A stretch of 64,000 nucleotides of DNA from Pseudomonadota bacterium (GTDB taxonomy: Bacteria; Pseudomonadota; Alphaproteobacteria; Rhizobiales; Xanthobacteraceae): the NCBI GenBank assembly GCA_003576765.1, contig QEVP01000005.1:40049-104048 (forward strand), in the 5' to 3' direction. Made by a program: the position numbers and the translations under genes. Numbering within the stretch: the stretch's first letter is position 1; each line of letters opens with the position of its first letter. Of this stretch, positions 32,445 through 41,684 are shown piece by piece. The notes under the pieces are model-generated. The model did no database searches. It had not been told where the DNA came from and saw only the letters and a list, made by a program, of their open reading frames with translations.

Positions 32445-32459
32445 TTTCGCTGTGCGAAA
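32445..32459. promoter_or_regulatory. Candidate IclR operator
   Basis: TTTCGC-TGT-GCGAAA is a perfect 6-bp inverted repeat with a 3-bp centre, 57 bp upstream of the IclR start. A second half-site TTTCGC occurs at 32465-32470. Palindromes of this size are the usual targets of IclR dimers, so autoregulation is likely. The remainder of the 32389-32722 gap holds no gene. Confidence 0.55.
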
Positions 32460-32722
32460 CTGAATTTCGCAGCTATCGAAGCTAGCGCAGCCTGCTGCCT
32501 TCGGCAACCGCCTGACGCCGCCGGGCCGCGGGCGATGCCGGCGCCGGCGGCAGCGGTTAATCCTTTCTCAACGATCTCTCATCCGCGGAGCGACGTGCGC
32601 CTCCGATGAGGGAAACCATCGAAAAACGCCCGATCGACACAACCCGACACCGCCGCTTAACCGATTGTGCATGCCCGCGGAGTAGTTTTCGTCCGGACAA
32701 TAGCGAGGTTCGGCTCCCGGCC

Positions 32723-34492
32723 ATGCCGCCATCTTCACCTTCACCATCGAGCGAGGCGCCTTTCGGGCGGGTGACGGCGGTGCGCGGGTCGTCGGCACGC
32801 GTCGGCCTCACCATCACCGGCGAATCCGGCGTACCGGAAAGTCGCGCCACCGTCGGCCGCTTCGTCAGCATCCGCTGCGCCGCCGGCACGATCGTCGCCA
32901 TGATCACCGAGGTGTCGCACGAGAACCGGCGGGCGACGGACGGCGAGCACACCACGGTCGGCGCCAACGTCGATTTCCTCGGCCAGCTCAGCACCCGCGG
33001 GGGCGCGCTACGCTTCCAGCGCGGCGTCACCACCTATCCCGCGATCGGCGACACCGTCGATCTCACCACGCGGCAGGAACTGCTCACCGTCTATGCGCCG
33101 AACGGCCCGGCCCGCATCCATGTCGGCCATCTGCAGCAGGACGAGTCCGTCGACGTCCATATCGATGCCAACGAAATGCTGTGCAAGCATTTTGCGTTGC
33201 TTGGCTCCACCGGCGTCGGCAAATCGACCGGCGTGTCGCTGCTGCTCAACGGCATGCTGCAAGCCTATCCCGAACTGCGCATCTTCCTGCTCGACGTCCA
33301 CAACGAATACGGCCGCTGCTTCGGCGAGCACGCCCAGGTGCTGACGCCGCGCAACCTCAAGCTGCCGTTCTGGCTGTTCAACTTCGAGGAATTCGTTGAC
33401 GTGCTGTTCGGCCGCCGCCCCGGCGAGCCCGAAGAGCTCGAGATTCTCACCGAGGTGATCCCGATCGCCAAGTCGCTCTATACGCGCTACCGCAAGGGCG
33501 CGCGCTTCGTGCCTCCCGAGGCACTCGAAATCGGCTTCGCGCTCGACGCCCCGGTGCCCTATCGTCTCGTCGACCTCATCGCCCAGATCGACGACCGGCT
33601 CGGCAAGCTCGAAAACCGCACTTCGCGCATGGTCTATCACAGACTGATCGGGCGCATCGAGACGGTGCGCAACGATCCGCGCTACGCCTTCATGTTCGAC
33701 AACGCCAACCTCGGCGGCGACACCATGGCCGAGGTCATCAGCCACCTGTTCCGCATGCCGGCCCACGGCAAGCCGATGACGGTGATGCAACTGGCCGGCT
33801 TCCCGGTCGAGGTGATCGACTCCGTGGTGTCGGTGCTGTGCCGCATGGCGTTCGACTTCGGCCTGTGGAGCGACGGCGCCTCGCCGTTACTGTTCGTCTG
33901 CGAGGAGGCGCACCGCTACGCGTCGGCCGACCGCAACGCCGGCTTCGGCCCGACCCGCAAGGCGGTGTCGCGCATCGCCAAGGAGGGCCGTAAATACGGC
34001 GTCTATCTCGGCCTCGTGACGCAGCGCCCGGCGGAGCTCGACGCCACCATCATGTCGCAGTGCTCGACGTTGTTCGCGATGCGTCTCGCCAACGACCGCG
34101 ACCAGGCGCTGCTGCGCTCGGCGGCGCCGGATGCCGCCGCGAACCTGTTGTCGTTCCTGCCTTCGCTCGGCACCCGTGAGGTGCTGGCGTTCGGCGAAGG
34201 CGTGGCGCTGCCGACCCGGCTGCGCTTCAAGGACGTGCCATCGCACCAGTTGCCGCGCGGCGAGGCCACGATGGTCGGCGCAGTGCCGATGTCGGGCCGC
34301 CACGACATCGACTTCATCCGCGCCGTGGTCGAGCGCTGGCGCGGCGCCTCGTCGCGAAAGACCGGTGGCCCTTCGAGCGCCGCCGGACTAGATGAGCCGG
34401 TGTCGGCGCCGCCGCTCAGCCCGCCGATGCTGCAGCCCTCGCTCGGGCTCGACCCGGACCGCTTCCAGCTCCTGAAGAAGCCGCTGCGCTGA
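32723..34492 (+). CDS. HerA-like ATPase (DUF87)
   Basis: A 589-residue ATPase of the HerA/FtsK superfamily. Residues 10-125 form the N-terminal HAS-barrel-like domain; Walker A GSTGVGKST is at 161-169 and the Walker B strand IFLLDVHNEYG at 187-197; a second acidic motif VCEEAHRYASAD lies further on, and TQRPAELDATIMSQC follows. HerA motors usually work with the nuclease NurA in end resection, or with other effectors in antiviral systems. No NurA, Sir2 or nuclease gene is adjacent. The ATG at 32723 is chosen because the 39 codons before it lack conservation. Confidence 0.88.
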   Translation: MPPSSPSPSSEAPFGRVTAVRGSSARVGLTITGESGVPESRATVGRFVSIRCAAGTIVAMITEVSHENRRATDGEHTTVGANVDFLGQLSTRGGALRFQRGVTTYPAIGDTVDLTTRQELLTVYAPNGPARIHVGHLQQDESVDVHIDANEMLCKHFALLGSTGVGKSTGVSLLLNGMLQAYPELRIFLLDVHNEYGRCFGEHAQVLTPRNLKLPFWLFNFEEFVDVLFGRRPGEPEELEILTEVIPIAKSLYTRYRKGARFVPPEALEIGFALDAPVPYRLVDLIAQIDDRLGKLENRTSRMVYHRLIGRIETVRNDPRYAFMFDNANLGGDTMAEVISHLFRMPAHGKPMTVMQLAGFPVEVIDSVVSVLCRMAFDFGLWSDGASPLLFVCEEAHRYASADRNAGFGPTRKAVSRIAKEGRKYGVYLGLVTQRPAELDATIMSQCSTLFAMRLANDRDQALLRSAAPDAAANLLSFLPSLGTREVLAFGEGVALPTRLRFKDVPSHQLPRGEATMVGAVPMSGRHDIDFIRAVVERWRGASSRKTGGPSSAAGLDEPVSAPPLSPPMLQPSLGLDPDRFQLLKKPLR

Positions 34493-34579
34493 CGCGGGGC
34501 GGCGGGCCAACGTCGCCCTCGCCTTTCCGCCGACAAACTGGCTAAACTCTGCTTCAGCCAGTTCACCGGATGCCCGTTC

Positions 34580-35167
34580 ATGACCCAGCCGCCGATCAGC
34601 CGCTTTTCCGTCCCTTCGCTCAAATCCCTGCCGGAGGATATCCGCACGCGCATCCTCGCCGTGCAGGAGAAGACCGGGTTCATTCCCAACGTATTCCTGG
34701 CGCTGGCCCATCGCCCGGACGAGTTCCGGGCGTTCTTCGCCATGAACGACGCGCTGATGGAAAAGGATAGCGGCCTGACCAAGGCCGAGCGCGAGATGAT
34801 CGTGGTTGCGACGTCGGCGGCCAACCAGTGCCATTACTGCGTGATCGCCCACGGTGCGGTACTGCGCATCCGCGCCAAGAACCCGCTGATCGCCGACCAG
34901 GTCGCGATCAACTATCGCGCCGCCGACATTACGCCGCGCCAGCGCGCCATGATCGACTTCGCGCTCAAGGTATGCCGTGAGGCGCACACGGTCGATGACG
35001 CCGACTTCGAAACGCTGGCCGGTCATGGCTTCAGCCAGGACGACATCTGGGACATCGCGGCCGTGGCGGCCTTCTTCGGCCTGTCGAACCGCCTCGCCCA
35101 TGTCGCGGCGATGCGCGCCAACGAGGAGTTTTACGTGATGGGCCGGCTGCCGCGAAACGCCGACTGA
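34580..35167 (+). CDS. AhpD-like peroxidase-related protein
   Basis: A 195-residue helical protein of the carboxymuconolactone decarboxylase/AhpD superfamily. It has the redox pair C84-X2-C87 followed by H91 (NQCHYCVIAHGA), the arrangement of alkylhydroperoxidase AhpD and the uncharacterised-peroxidase-related group. The N-terminal FSVPSLKSLPEDIRTRI and the PNVFLALAHRPD segment match that subgroup. It is likely a thiol-based peroxidase. It starts 87 bp after the HerA-like gene. Confidence 0.88.
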   Translation: MTQPPISRFSVPSLKSLPEDIRTRILAVQEKTGFIPNVFLALAHRPDEFRAFFAMNDALMEKDSGLTKAEREMIVVATSAANQCHYCVIAHGAVLRIRAKNPLIADQVAINYRAADITPRQRAMIDFALKVCREAHTVDDADFETLAGHGFSQDDIWDIAAVAAFFGLSNRLAHVAAMRANEEFYVMGRLPRNAD

Positions 35168-35170
35168 GCG

Positions 35171-35665
35171 ATGATCGAGTGGCCTGAGATCATGCTGAGG
35201 CTGGGTGCGGCGACGCTCGCCGGCGGCGCCATCGGCCTCAACCGCGAACTGAACGACAAGCCGATCGGCGTGCGCACGCTCGGCCTCGTCGGGCTTGCGT
35301 CGGCGCTGGTGGTGCTTGTCGTCGCTCTCGACGATGCCACCCCCCACGTCTCGGATGCCGCGAGCCGGGTGATCCAGGGACTGTTGACCGGCATCGGTTT
35401 TCTCGGCGCCGGCGTCATCGTGCAGGGCCGCCATCATGGCCACGTCCACGGCCTCACCAGCGCTGCCTGCGTGTGGTTCACCGCCAGCCTCGGGGTGATC
35501 TGCGGCCTCGGCCACTGGCAGCCGGTGTTCGCCGCATTGGTCATTGCGCTTTTGCTTCTCACCTGTGGCGGCCCGGCCGAGAAGCTGGCGCGGCGCCTGA
35601 TCGGCTCGCCGGAAGCGCCACGCCGGCACAAGCAGGATGAGAACCCGCCTGACGATCCTGCATGA
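35171..35665 (+). CDS. MgtC/SapB family membrane protein
   Basis: A 164-residue membrane protein with four helices and the family signature LAGGAIGLNRELNDKPIG, then LGLVGLASAL and the GIGFLGAGVIVQG segment. MgtC-like proteins modulate Mg2+ adaptation and ATP synthase in other bacteria. The C-terminal cytoplasmic domain of true MgtC (about 230 residues) is missing, so it belongs to the short SapB type. It starts 3 bp after the AhpD-like gene. Confidence 0.88.
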   Translation: MIEWPEIMLRLGAATLAGGAIGLNRELNDKPIGVRTLGLVGLASALVVLVVALDDATPHVSDAASRVIQGLLTGIGFLGAGVIVQGRHHGHVHGLTSAACVWFTASLGVICGLGHWQPVFAALVIALLLLTCGGPAEKLARRLIGSPEAPRRHKQDENPPDDPA

Positions 35666-35731
35666 CCGCTCTTCATAACGGCGGGTTCGTCATAGTGGGC
35701 GCAAGCCGCGCAATGCGCTAGACTGCCGCCC

Positions 35732-36088
35732 ATGTCGATGCAGCGCGCTGCCATCACACAGCCCGACCGTCGTGTACTGAGGTATCGGCCGCGCACGTCC
35801 GACCGCCCGCCCGGCGGCCGCGCGCCCGCAGGCGGGCCGGAGCAGCCTGCCGCCGAGGTTCCGCCGGACGATTTCCGCCACCGCATGCGGGTCAACATCG
35901 CGGCGTTCATTTTCACCGCCGCGCTGACCGCGACCGGCATCTGGCTCGCCTTCAGCATCGCCGACATGCGCGCCGCCCAGGATTGCGTGCTCATGGGTCG
36001 TCGCAACTGCGCCACCATCCCGCCGCTCCATTCGGGCGGCGCCATGGAGCGGGCGCGCTTCGTCAACGTCGCTTCCGAGCTGCCTTGA
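35732..36088 (+). CDS. Small single-pass membrane protein
   Basis: A 118-residue protein with a basic, proline-rich N-terminal half and one membrane helix at about residues 54-76. The short C-terminal part contains two cysteines (AQDCVLMGRRNC) likely to lie in the periplasm. Genes of this kind recur upstream of the acpXL cluster in relatives as hypothetical proteins. The function is unknown. Codon use and the long clean frame support coding. Confidence 0.6.
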   Translation: MSMQRAAITQPDRRVLRYRPRTSDRPPGGRAPAGGPEQPAAEVPPDDFRHRMRVNIAAFIFTAALTATGIWLAFSIADMRAAQDCVLMGRRNCATIPPLHSGGAMERARFVNVASELP

Positions 36089-36314
36089 AATCGCGCGGGC
36101 TGCGTCCCGCGTTTTCGCACTGCGCACGCCTCGGCGGTCCGCGGCCGGCGCCATGCCCTGACGGGAACCGGCCGGGCGGTTGCCATTGAACTCGGCGCAT
36201 CGCTCCGATATACGGGCCAGACGCACTTGCCGCCACCGGCGCGACGAATCGCCCAATGATGTGCCCACACCTCCGGCCTTGGGCATATTTATCAAAGAGA
36301 TCAAAGGCTTAATG

Positions 36315-36596
36315 ATGTCCACGACATTCGATCAGGTCGCCAATATCATCGCGGAAACGTGCGACATTCCGCGCGACACGATCACGCCGGAAAGCCATGC
36401 CATCGACGACCTGGGCATCGATAGCCTGGACTTCCTCGACATCGCTTTTGCCATCGACAAGGCGTTCGGCATCAAGCTGCCGCTGGAGAAGTGGACGCAG
36501 GAAGTCAACGACGGCAAGGCGACCACCGAGCAGTATTTCGTCCTGAAGAACCTCAGCGCGCGCATCGACGAATTGGTCGCCGCCAAGGGCGCGTAA
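36315..36596 (+). CDS. acpXL: Acyl carrier protein for very-long-chain fatty acid of lipid A (AcpXL)
   Basis: The 93-residue protein matches rhizobial AcpXL in the segments [21 protein letters not shown] and [18 protein letters not shown]37 is the phosphopantetheine site. AcpXL carries the C26-C28 hydroxy acyl chain that LpxXL attaches to lipid A. The second of two adjacent ATGs has 7-bp spacing to AAGG and is chosen; the first at 36312 is possible. It heads the six-gene lipid A cluster. Confidence 0.95.
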   Translation: MSTTFDQVANIIAETCDIPRDTITPESHAIDDLGIDSLDFLDIAFAIDKAFGIKLPLEKWTQEVNDGKATTEQYFVLKNLSARIDELVAAKGA

Positions 36597-36604
36597 CCAC
36601 GCCG

Positions 36605-37078
36605 ATGCGCCTCGAATATTTTCAGCTTATCGACCGCATTGCAGAGATCGATGTCGGTGCGCGCACCGTGACCGTCGAAGCCGACGTGCCGAGCGAGAGC
36701 ACCATCTTCGAGGGGCATTTTCCCGGTTATCCGTTGATGCCGGGCGTGCTGCTGATCGAAGCGATGGCGCAGACTTCCGGCTGGCTGTTGATCGCCGCGT
36801 TGAACTTCGAGCGCATGCCGTTTCTGGCGGCGGTGAAGGAGGCCAAGATGCGGCGCTTCATCAGCCCCGGCGAAAAGCTCACGGTCAAAGCCAGACTTCT
36901 GCATGAAGGCTCCGGCTACGCGATGACCGACGTCGCCATCGAAGCCGGCGGCAAAACCACCTGCAACGCCACCCTCACCTTCAGCCACGTGCCGTTCCCG
37001 AACGCGGAACTGCGCAGCCACATGGAGGCGATGGCGCAAAAGATCGGCTTCCCGCTGGAGGCGATACGCCATGGCTGA
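36605..37078 (+). CDS. fabZXL: 3-hydroxyacyl-ACP dehydratase of the acpXL cluster (FabZXL)
   Basis: A 157-residue hotdog-fold dehydratase. H38 in EGHFPGYPLMPGVLLIEAMAQ is the catalytic histidine and the Glu in that stretch its partner. It removes water in each elongation cycle of the very-long-chain acid. It overlaps the fabF2XL start by 8 bp and starts 8 bp after acpXL. The frame extends upstream of 36605 only as an overlap with acpXL. Confidence 0.93.
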   Translation: MRLEYFQLIDRIAEIDVGARTVTVEADVPSESTIFEGHFPGYPLMPGVLLIEAMAQTSGWLLIAALNFERMPFLAAVKEAKMRRFISPGEKLTVKARLLHEGSGYAMTDVAIEAGGKTTCNATLTFSHVPFPNAELRSHMEAMAQKIGFPLEAIRHG

Positions 37079-38282
37079 GAGCCGCTCCCCGCAACCGGCG
37101 CCGGTTGAGGCCTGGATCACCGGGATCGGGCTTGCGACCTCGCTCGGCGAAGGGCCGGAGGCGCACTGGCAGGCGCTTCAGGCCGGCACGATCAACGTCG
37201 ATGAGACGACGTTCAAGCCTTACGTCGTTCACCCGCTGGCGCCAGTGTCGTTCGATGCGCAGATTCCCAAAAAGGGCGACCAGCGCCAGATGGAGGCGTG
37301 GCAGCGCATCGGCACCTATGCCGCGGGCCTCGCGCTCGCCTCCGCAGGCATCAAGGGCAACGCCGACATTCTGGCGCGCACCGACATGATCGTCGCGGCC
37401 GGTGGCGGCGAGCGCGATCTCACGGTGGACAGCGGCATTCTCAACACCGAGATGCAGGGCAACGCCGCACCCGGCTTTCTCAACGAACGGCTGATGAGCG
37501 ACCTGCGACCGACGCTGTTCCTTGCGCAGCTCTCCAACCTGCTCGCCGGCAACATCGCCATCGTCCACGGCGTCACCGGCTCCTCGCGCACCTTCATGGG
37601 CGAGGAAGCGGCGGGCTTCGACGCCGCGCGCGTCGCGCTGGCCCGCATCGCGTCCGGGCAAAGCGACATCGCGCTGATCGGCGCCGCCCACAACGGCGAG
37701 CGCAAGGATCTTCTGATGCTCTACGAGTTCGGCCATTTTGCCCTGAAGGCGCCGTTCCGTCCGGTATGGGCGCGCGGCGCCGACAGCAATAGTGGCTTCG
37801 CGCTCGGCTCGGGCGGCGTGTTCCTTGTCGTGGAATCGAAAGAGCATGCCGAGGCCCGCGGCGCAAAACCGTTCGCGCGGCTCTCGGCCGTGGTTGCCGA
37901 TCATGCCCGCCGCAAAAGCGGCGGCGAGGTAACGGCGACGCTGGAGCGGCTGTGGAACCGGCTCGGCGCGGGCAAGGCCGCCGCGATCATCACCGGCGCG
38001 ACCGGCGCCGAACCGGCAACCGCCGAGGAAAAGGCATTTCTCGCCGCCCACGCGGGCACGCCGGTGCGCGCCACCGCCACCCGCTTCGGCCACCTCGTGG
38101 AAGCGCAGTTTCCGCTCGGGCTCGCGCTCGCGGCGCTGTCGCTGTCGCGTGGCGAACTGTTCGCACCCAACGACCCGACCGGCGTCGAGGTTGCAAGCCT
38201 CACCGCACCCTCCCAGATCGTGGTGGTCGGCACCGGGCACTGGCGCGGCGAAGGCATGGCGCTGGTCGAGGCCGTGCGCTAG
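37071..38282 (+). CDS. fabF2XL: Beta-ketoacyl synthase-like protein without catalytic cysteine (FabF2XL)
   Basis: The 403-residue protein has the thiolase fold of a KAS II but contains no cysteine anywhere. The active-site stretch reads HGVTGSSRTFMGEE in place of STACASGA. The first histidine motif (NAHGT in active enzymes) is replaced by ITGATGAEPAT, while RFGHLVEAQ keeps the second. It therefore cannot act as a normal condensing enzyme, and resembles chain-length factors of type II polyketide synthases. I infer that it pairs with FabF1XL, 84 bp downstream, and sets chain length; this is a hypothesis. Confidence 0.9.
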   Translation: MAESRSPQPAPVEAWITGIGLATSLGEGPEAHWQALQAGTINVDETTFKPYVVHPLAPVSFDAQIPKKGDQRQMEAWQRIGTYAAGLALASAGIKGNADILARTDMIVAAGGGERDLTVDSGILNTEMQGNAAPGFLNERLMSDLRPTLFLAQLSNLLAGNIAIVHGVTGSSRTFMGEEAAGFDAARVALARIASGQSDIALIGAAHNGERKDLLMLYEFGHFALKAPFRPVWARGADSNSGFALGSGGVFLVVESKEHAEARGAKPFARLSAVVADHARRKSGGEVTATLERLWNRLGAGKAAAIITGATGAEPATAEEKAFLAAHAGTPVRATATRFGHLVEAQFPLGLALAALSLSRGELFAPNDPTGVEVASLTAPSQIVVVGTGHWRGEGMALVEAVR

Positions 38283-38366
38283 CTTTCCGGCGGCAAGCGA
38301 CCCGTGCCGCCCGGTTTCCGTCCGGCGGATCCGCCGTGAGACGGCGCAAGAGTTGAGAGGACCATC

Positions 38367-39647
38367 ATGACCGCGACCCGCGATACCTTCGGCCGGCCTG
38401 TCGTCGTCGTCACCGGCATGGGCATCGTCACCTCGCTCGGCGCCGGCAAGGACGACAACTGGGCAAGGCTCGTCGCCGGCCGCTCCGGCATCCGCACCAT
38501 CTCGCGCTTTCCGACCGACGGCCTGCGCACCACCATGGCCGGCACCGTCGATTTTCTGAAGGTCGAGCCGTTCTCCTCGACTGACCTGTCGGAAAAACTT
38601 GCCGACCTCGCCGCCGAAGAGGCGATCGCGCAAGCCGGCATCGGCGCCAAGGGCGATTTTCCGGGACCCTTGTTCCTCGCCGTGGCGCCGGTCGAGGTCG
38701 AGTGGCCGCAGCGCGAGGAACTGGCACGCGCCGTGACGCGCGGCGCCGAGATCACCTACGACTCGCTCTTGGAAGCGACCGCCAAGGGCGACTACCCGCA
38801 CTACCATCGCCGCTTCCTGTTCGGCTCGGTGGCCGATGCGCTGGCCGAAACGTTTGGCACAAAGGGCTCGCCGATCTCGCTGTCGACCGCCTGCGCCTCC
38901 GGCGCCACCGCGATCCAGCTCGGCGTCGAGGCGATCCGCCGCGGCGAGACCGACGCCGCGCTGTGCGTCGGCACCGACGGTTCGGTCAACCCGGAAGCCC
39001 TGATCCGCTTCTCGCTGTTGTCGGCGCTGTCCACCCAGAACGATCCGCCCGAAGCCGCGGTGCGACCGTTCGCCAAGAACCGCGATGGTTTCGTGATGGC
39101 GGAAGGCGCCGGCGCGCTGGTGCTGGAAAGCCTGGACGCGGCGACCGCGCGCGGCGCAAAAATCCTCGGCGTCGTCACCGGCTGCGGCGAACTCGCCGAC
39201 TCGTTCCACCGCACCCGGTCGAGCCCCGACGGCAAGCCGATCATCGGCTGCATCCGCAACGCGCTCGACGATGCCGGGCTCGCGCCCGAGCAGATCGACT
39301 ACATCAACGCCCACGGCACCGGCACGCCTGAGAACGACAAGATGGAATATCTCGGCGTCTCGACGGTGTTCGGCGACCACACCACGAAAATCCCGGTGTC
39401 GTCGAACAAGTCGATGGTCGGGCACACGCTGTCGGCGGCGGGCGCGGTGGAAGCCGTGTTCTCGCTGCTGACGCTGGAACACCAGCGCATTCCGCCGACG
39501 ATCAACTACGACGTGCCGGACCCGGCCATTCCGTTCGACGTGGTGCCGAACGTTGCCCGCGACGCCCGCGTCACCACGGTGATGTCGAACTCGTTCGGCT
39601 TCGGCGGGCAGAACGCAACGCTGATCCTGACGGGGGAGCCGGCTTAA
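38367..39647 (+). CDS. fabF1XL: Beta-ketoacyl-ACP synthase of the acpXL cluster (FabF1XL)
   Basis: The 426-residue KAS has an intact triad: C176 (STACASGA), H316 (NAHGTGTPEND) and H353 (MVGHTLSAAG). It is the condensing subunit for very-long-chain 27-hydroxyoctacosanoic-type acids on AcpXL. It follows fabF2XL after 84 bp and is preceded by GAGAGGACC near its ATG. Confidence 0.95.
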   Translation: MTATRDTFGRPVVVVTGMGIVTSLGAGKDDNWARLVAGRSGIRTISRFPTDGLRTTMAGTVDFLKVEPFSSTDLSEKLADLAAEEAIAQAGIGAKGDFPGPLFLAVAPVEVEWPQREELARAVTRGAEITYDSLLEATAKGDYPHYHRRFLFGSVADALAETFGTKGSPISLSTACASGATAIQLGVEAIRRGETDAALCVGTDGSVNPEALIRFSLLSALSTQNDPPEAAVRPFAKNRDGFVMAEGAGALVLESLDAATARGAKILGVVTGCGELADSFHRTRSSPDGKPIIGCIRNALDDAGLAPEQIDYINAHGTGTPENDKMEYLGVSTVFGDHTTKIPVSSNKSMVGHTLSAAGAVEAVFSLLTLEHQRIPPTINYDVPDPAIPFDVVPNVARDARVTTVMSNSFGFGGQNATLILTGEPA

Positions 39648-39723
39648 GCCCGCACGGTTGACGCTGCCGCCCGAACCGGCAATACGGCCCCTACCCTTTT
39701 CGCCAACGAGAACGATTGCTGTC

Positions 39724-40746
39724 ATGCGCGCGCTGACCCTTGTTGCCGACCGGCAACTGACGATCACCGAATCCGCACCCCCGGCCCCGCCGGCGGCCGG
39801 CGAGGTGCAGATCCGCGTCAGGGCGGTCGCGCTCAATCATATCGACGTCTGGGGCTATCGCGGCATGGCCTTCGCCAAGCGCAAGCTGCCGCTGGTGGTC
39901 GGCGCGGAAGCCTCCGGCGAGATCGCCGCAGTCGGTGACGACGTCACCCGCTTCAAGATCGGCCAGCCGGTGGTGATGTACGGTGCGCTGACCTGCGGGC
40001 AGTGCCGCGCCTGCCGCGAGGGCCGCGACAACCTGTGCGAAAACGTCGCCGGCATCATGGGCTTCCATGTCGACGGTTTTGCCCGCGAACTGTTGAACCT
40101 GCCGGAGCGCCTCGTCATTCCGGTGCCGGACGGCGTTTCCTTGCGCGATGCCGCCTGCGCGCCGATTGCCTTCTCCACCGTGCAGCACATGCTGTTCGAC
40201 AACGCCAGGCTTGAACCCGGCGAAACCGTGCTGGTGCACGCCGGTGCATCGGGCATCGGCACCGTGGCGATCATGATGGCGAAGGCGATCGGCGCCACCG
40301 TCATCACCACGGTCGGCAGCGACGAAAAAATCGAAGGCGTGAAGAAGCTCGGCGCCGATCACGTCATCAACTACCGCACCGACCGCTTCGAGGGCGTGGT
40401 GCGCAAGCTGACGAAAAAGAAGGGCGTCGATGTGGTGTTCGAGCACGTCGGCGCCGACACCTTTCCCGGCTCGCTGTTGTCACTGAAGCGCGGCGGCCGG
40501 CTCGTCACCTGCGGCGCCACCTCCGGGCCGACCACGACGCTGAATTTGATGCAGCTCTTTCAGCAGCAGTACCGCATCATCGGCTCGTTCGGCGCCTCGA
40601 TGCGCAACATAGCCGAAAGCCTCGACAAGATGGCGGCCGGCATGACGCCGATTATCGACACCGAGGTGGTGCTCGACGACGTCGCCACCGCGCTCACGCG
40701 CATGGAAAGCCGAAAGGTGTTCGGCAAGATCATCGTCCACTTCTGA
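39724..40746 (+). CDS. Zinc-type alcohol dehydrogenase/enoyl reductase of the acpXL cluster
   Basis: A 340-residue medium-chain dehydrogenase. It has the structural zinc cysteines in CGQCRACREGRDNLC, the Rossmann motif AGASGIGTVAIMMAK and an N-terminal catalytic domain. In rhizobia this gene (adh2XL/orf6) lies between fabF1XL and lpxXL and probably reduces the enoyl intermediate or makes the hydroxyl of the long acid; neither is proven. The ATG at 39724 is chosen because the frame open from 39658 adds 22 unconserved residues. Its TGA overlaps the lpxXL ATG. Confidence 0.9.
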   Translation: MRALTLVADRQLTITESAPPAPPAAGEVQIRVRAVALNHIDVWGYRGMAFAKRKLPLVVGAEASGEIAAVGDDVTRFKIGQPVVMYGALTCGQCRACREGRDNLCENVAGIMGFHVDGFARELLNLPERLVIPVPDGVSLRDAACAPIAFSTVQHMLFDNARLEPGETVLVHAGASGIGTVAIMMAKAIGATVITTVGSDEKIEGVKKLGADHVINYRTDRFEGVVRKLTKKKGVDVVFEHVGADTFPGSLLSLKRGGRLVTCGATSGPTTTLNLMQLFQQQYRIIGSFGASMRNIAESLDKMAAGMTPIIDTEVVLDDVATALTRMESRKVFGKIIVHF

Positions 40747-41669
40747 TGCCGCCGCGCTGGCTCCTTCGCGTCCGCAAGACACTCAAGCCGGTCGGCGACG
40801 CGCTGATCGGCGCGCTAACCATCGCGCTGTTGCGCTTCACCCGGCTGTTCGATCCGATCCGCACCGCCAACCTGTTCGCCTGGATCACCCGGCGGATCGG
40901 CCCGCTGTTGCGTGAGAACCGCATCGGCCGCGCCAATCTCGCCGCCGCCTTTCCCGAAAAGTCGCCGCAGGAGATCGACACCATTCTTACCGGCGTCTGG
41001 GACAATCTCGGCCGCGTCGCCGCCGAGTTCGCCCACCTCGACCACATCTGGGCCTACGACCGCGCCCATCCCGAACAGAGCCGCATCGAGATCCCCGAGC
41101 GCACGCACGAACTGTTTGCCAAACTGCGCACCGACGGCAAACCGGCCCTGATCTTTGCCAGCCACCTCGGCAACTGGGAATTGCCGGCGCTGGCGGCAAC
41201 CGCGCACGGCCTCGACGCCGCCGTGCTGTTCCGCCGCCCCAACATCGCCGCCGCCGACCACGCCATCCACGAGCTGCGCGCGGTCAAGATGGGTCAACTG
41301 ATCGCCGCCGGCCCCGACGCGCCGTTCCGGCTGGCGCAAGCGTTGCAACAGGGCCTGCATGTTGCGATGCTGGTCGATCAATGGTTCACGCGCGGCGTCG
41401 AGGTGACGTTCTTCGGCCGCAAGACCACTGCCAACCCGACCCTGGCGCGGCTGTTGCGGCAGATCGAATGCCCGATCCACGGCGTGCGCATCGTGCGGCT
41501 CCCCAACCACCGCTTCCGCGCCGAACTCTCGGAGGAAATCCCGCCGGTGCGCGACGCCAGCGGCGCGATCGACGTGCAAGGGACGATGCAGGCAATCACC
41601 ACGGTGGTCGAGGGCTGGGTGCGCGAACACCCCGAGCAGTGGCTGTGGCTGCACCGCCGCTGGCGGTAA
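40746..41669 (+). CDS. lpxXL: Lipid A very-long-chain acyltransferase (LpxXL)
   Basis: The 307-residue LpxL/HtrB-family acyltransferase has the catalytic HX4E motif as SHLGNWELPA and a hydrophobic N-terminal helix. Last gene of the cluster, starting on the overlap ATGA-like TGATG with the dehydrogenase. It transfers the C28-type acid to the lipid A precursor at the inner membrane. The long chain strengthens the outer membrane of Hyphomicrobiales. Confidence 0.94.
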   Translation: MPPRWLLRVRKTLKPVGDALIGALTIALLRFTRLFDPIRTANLFAWITRRIGPLLRENRIGRANLAAAFPEKSPQEIDTILTGVWDNLGRVAAEFAHLDHIWAYDRAHPEQSRIEIPERTHELFAKLRTDGKPALIFASHLGNWELPALAATAHGLDAAVLFRRPNIAAADHAIHELRAVKMGQLIAAGPDAPFRLAQALQQGLHVAMLVDQWFTRGVEVTFFGRKTTANPTLARLLRQIECPIHGVRIVRLPNHRFRAELSEEIPPVRDASGAIDVQGTMQAITTVVEGWVREHPEQWLWLHRRWR

Positions 41670-41684
41670 ACATCTCCGCTATCT

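Noticed and set aside
36981..39836. 951-codon open frame on the minus strand
   Set aside because: Antisense to fabF2XL and fabF1XL, which are clear genes with intact family motifs.
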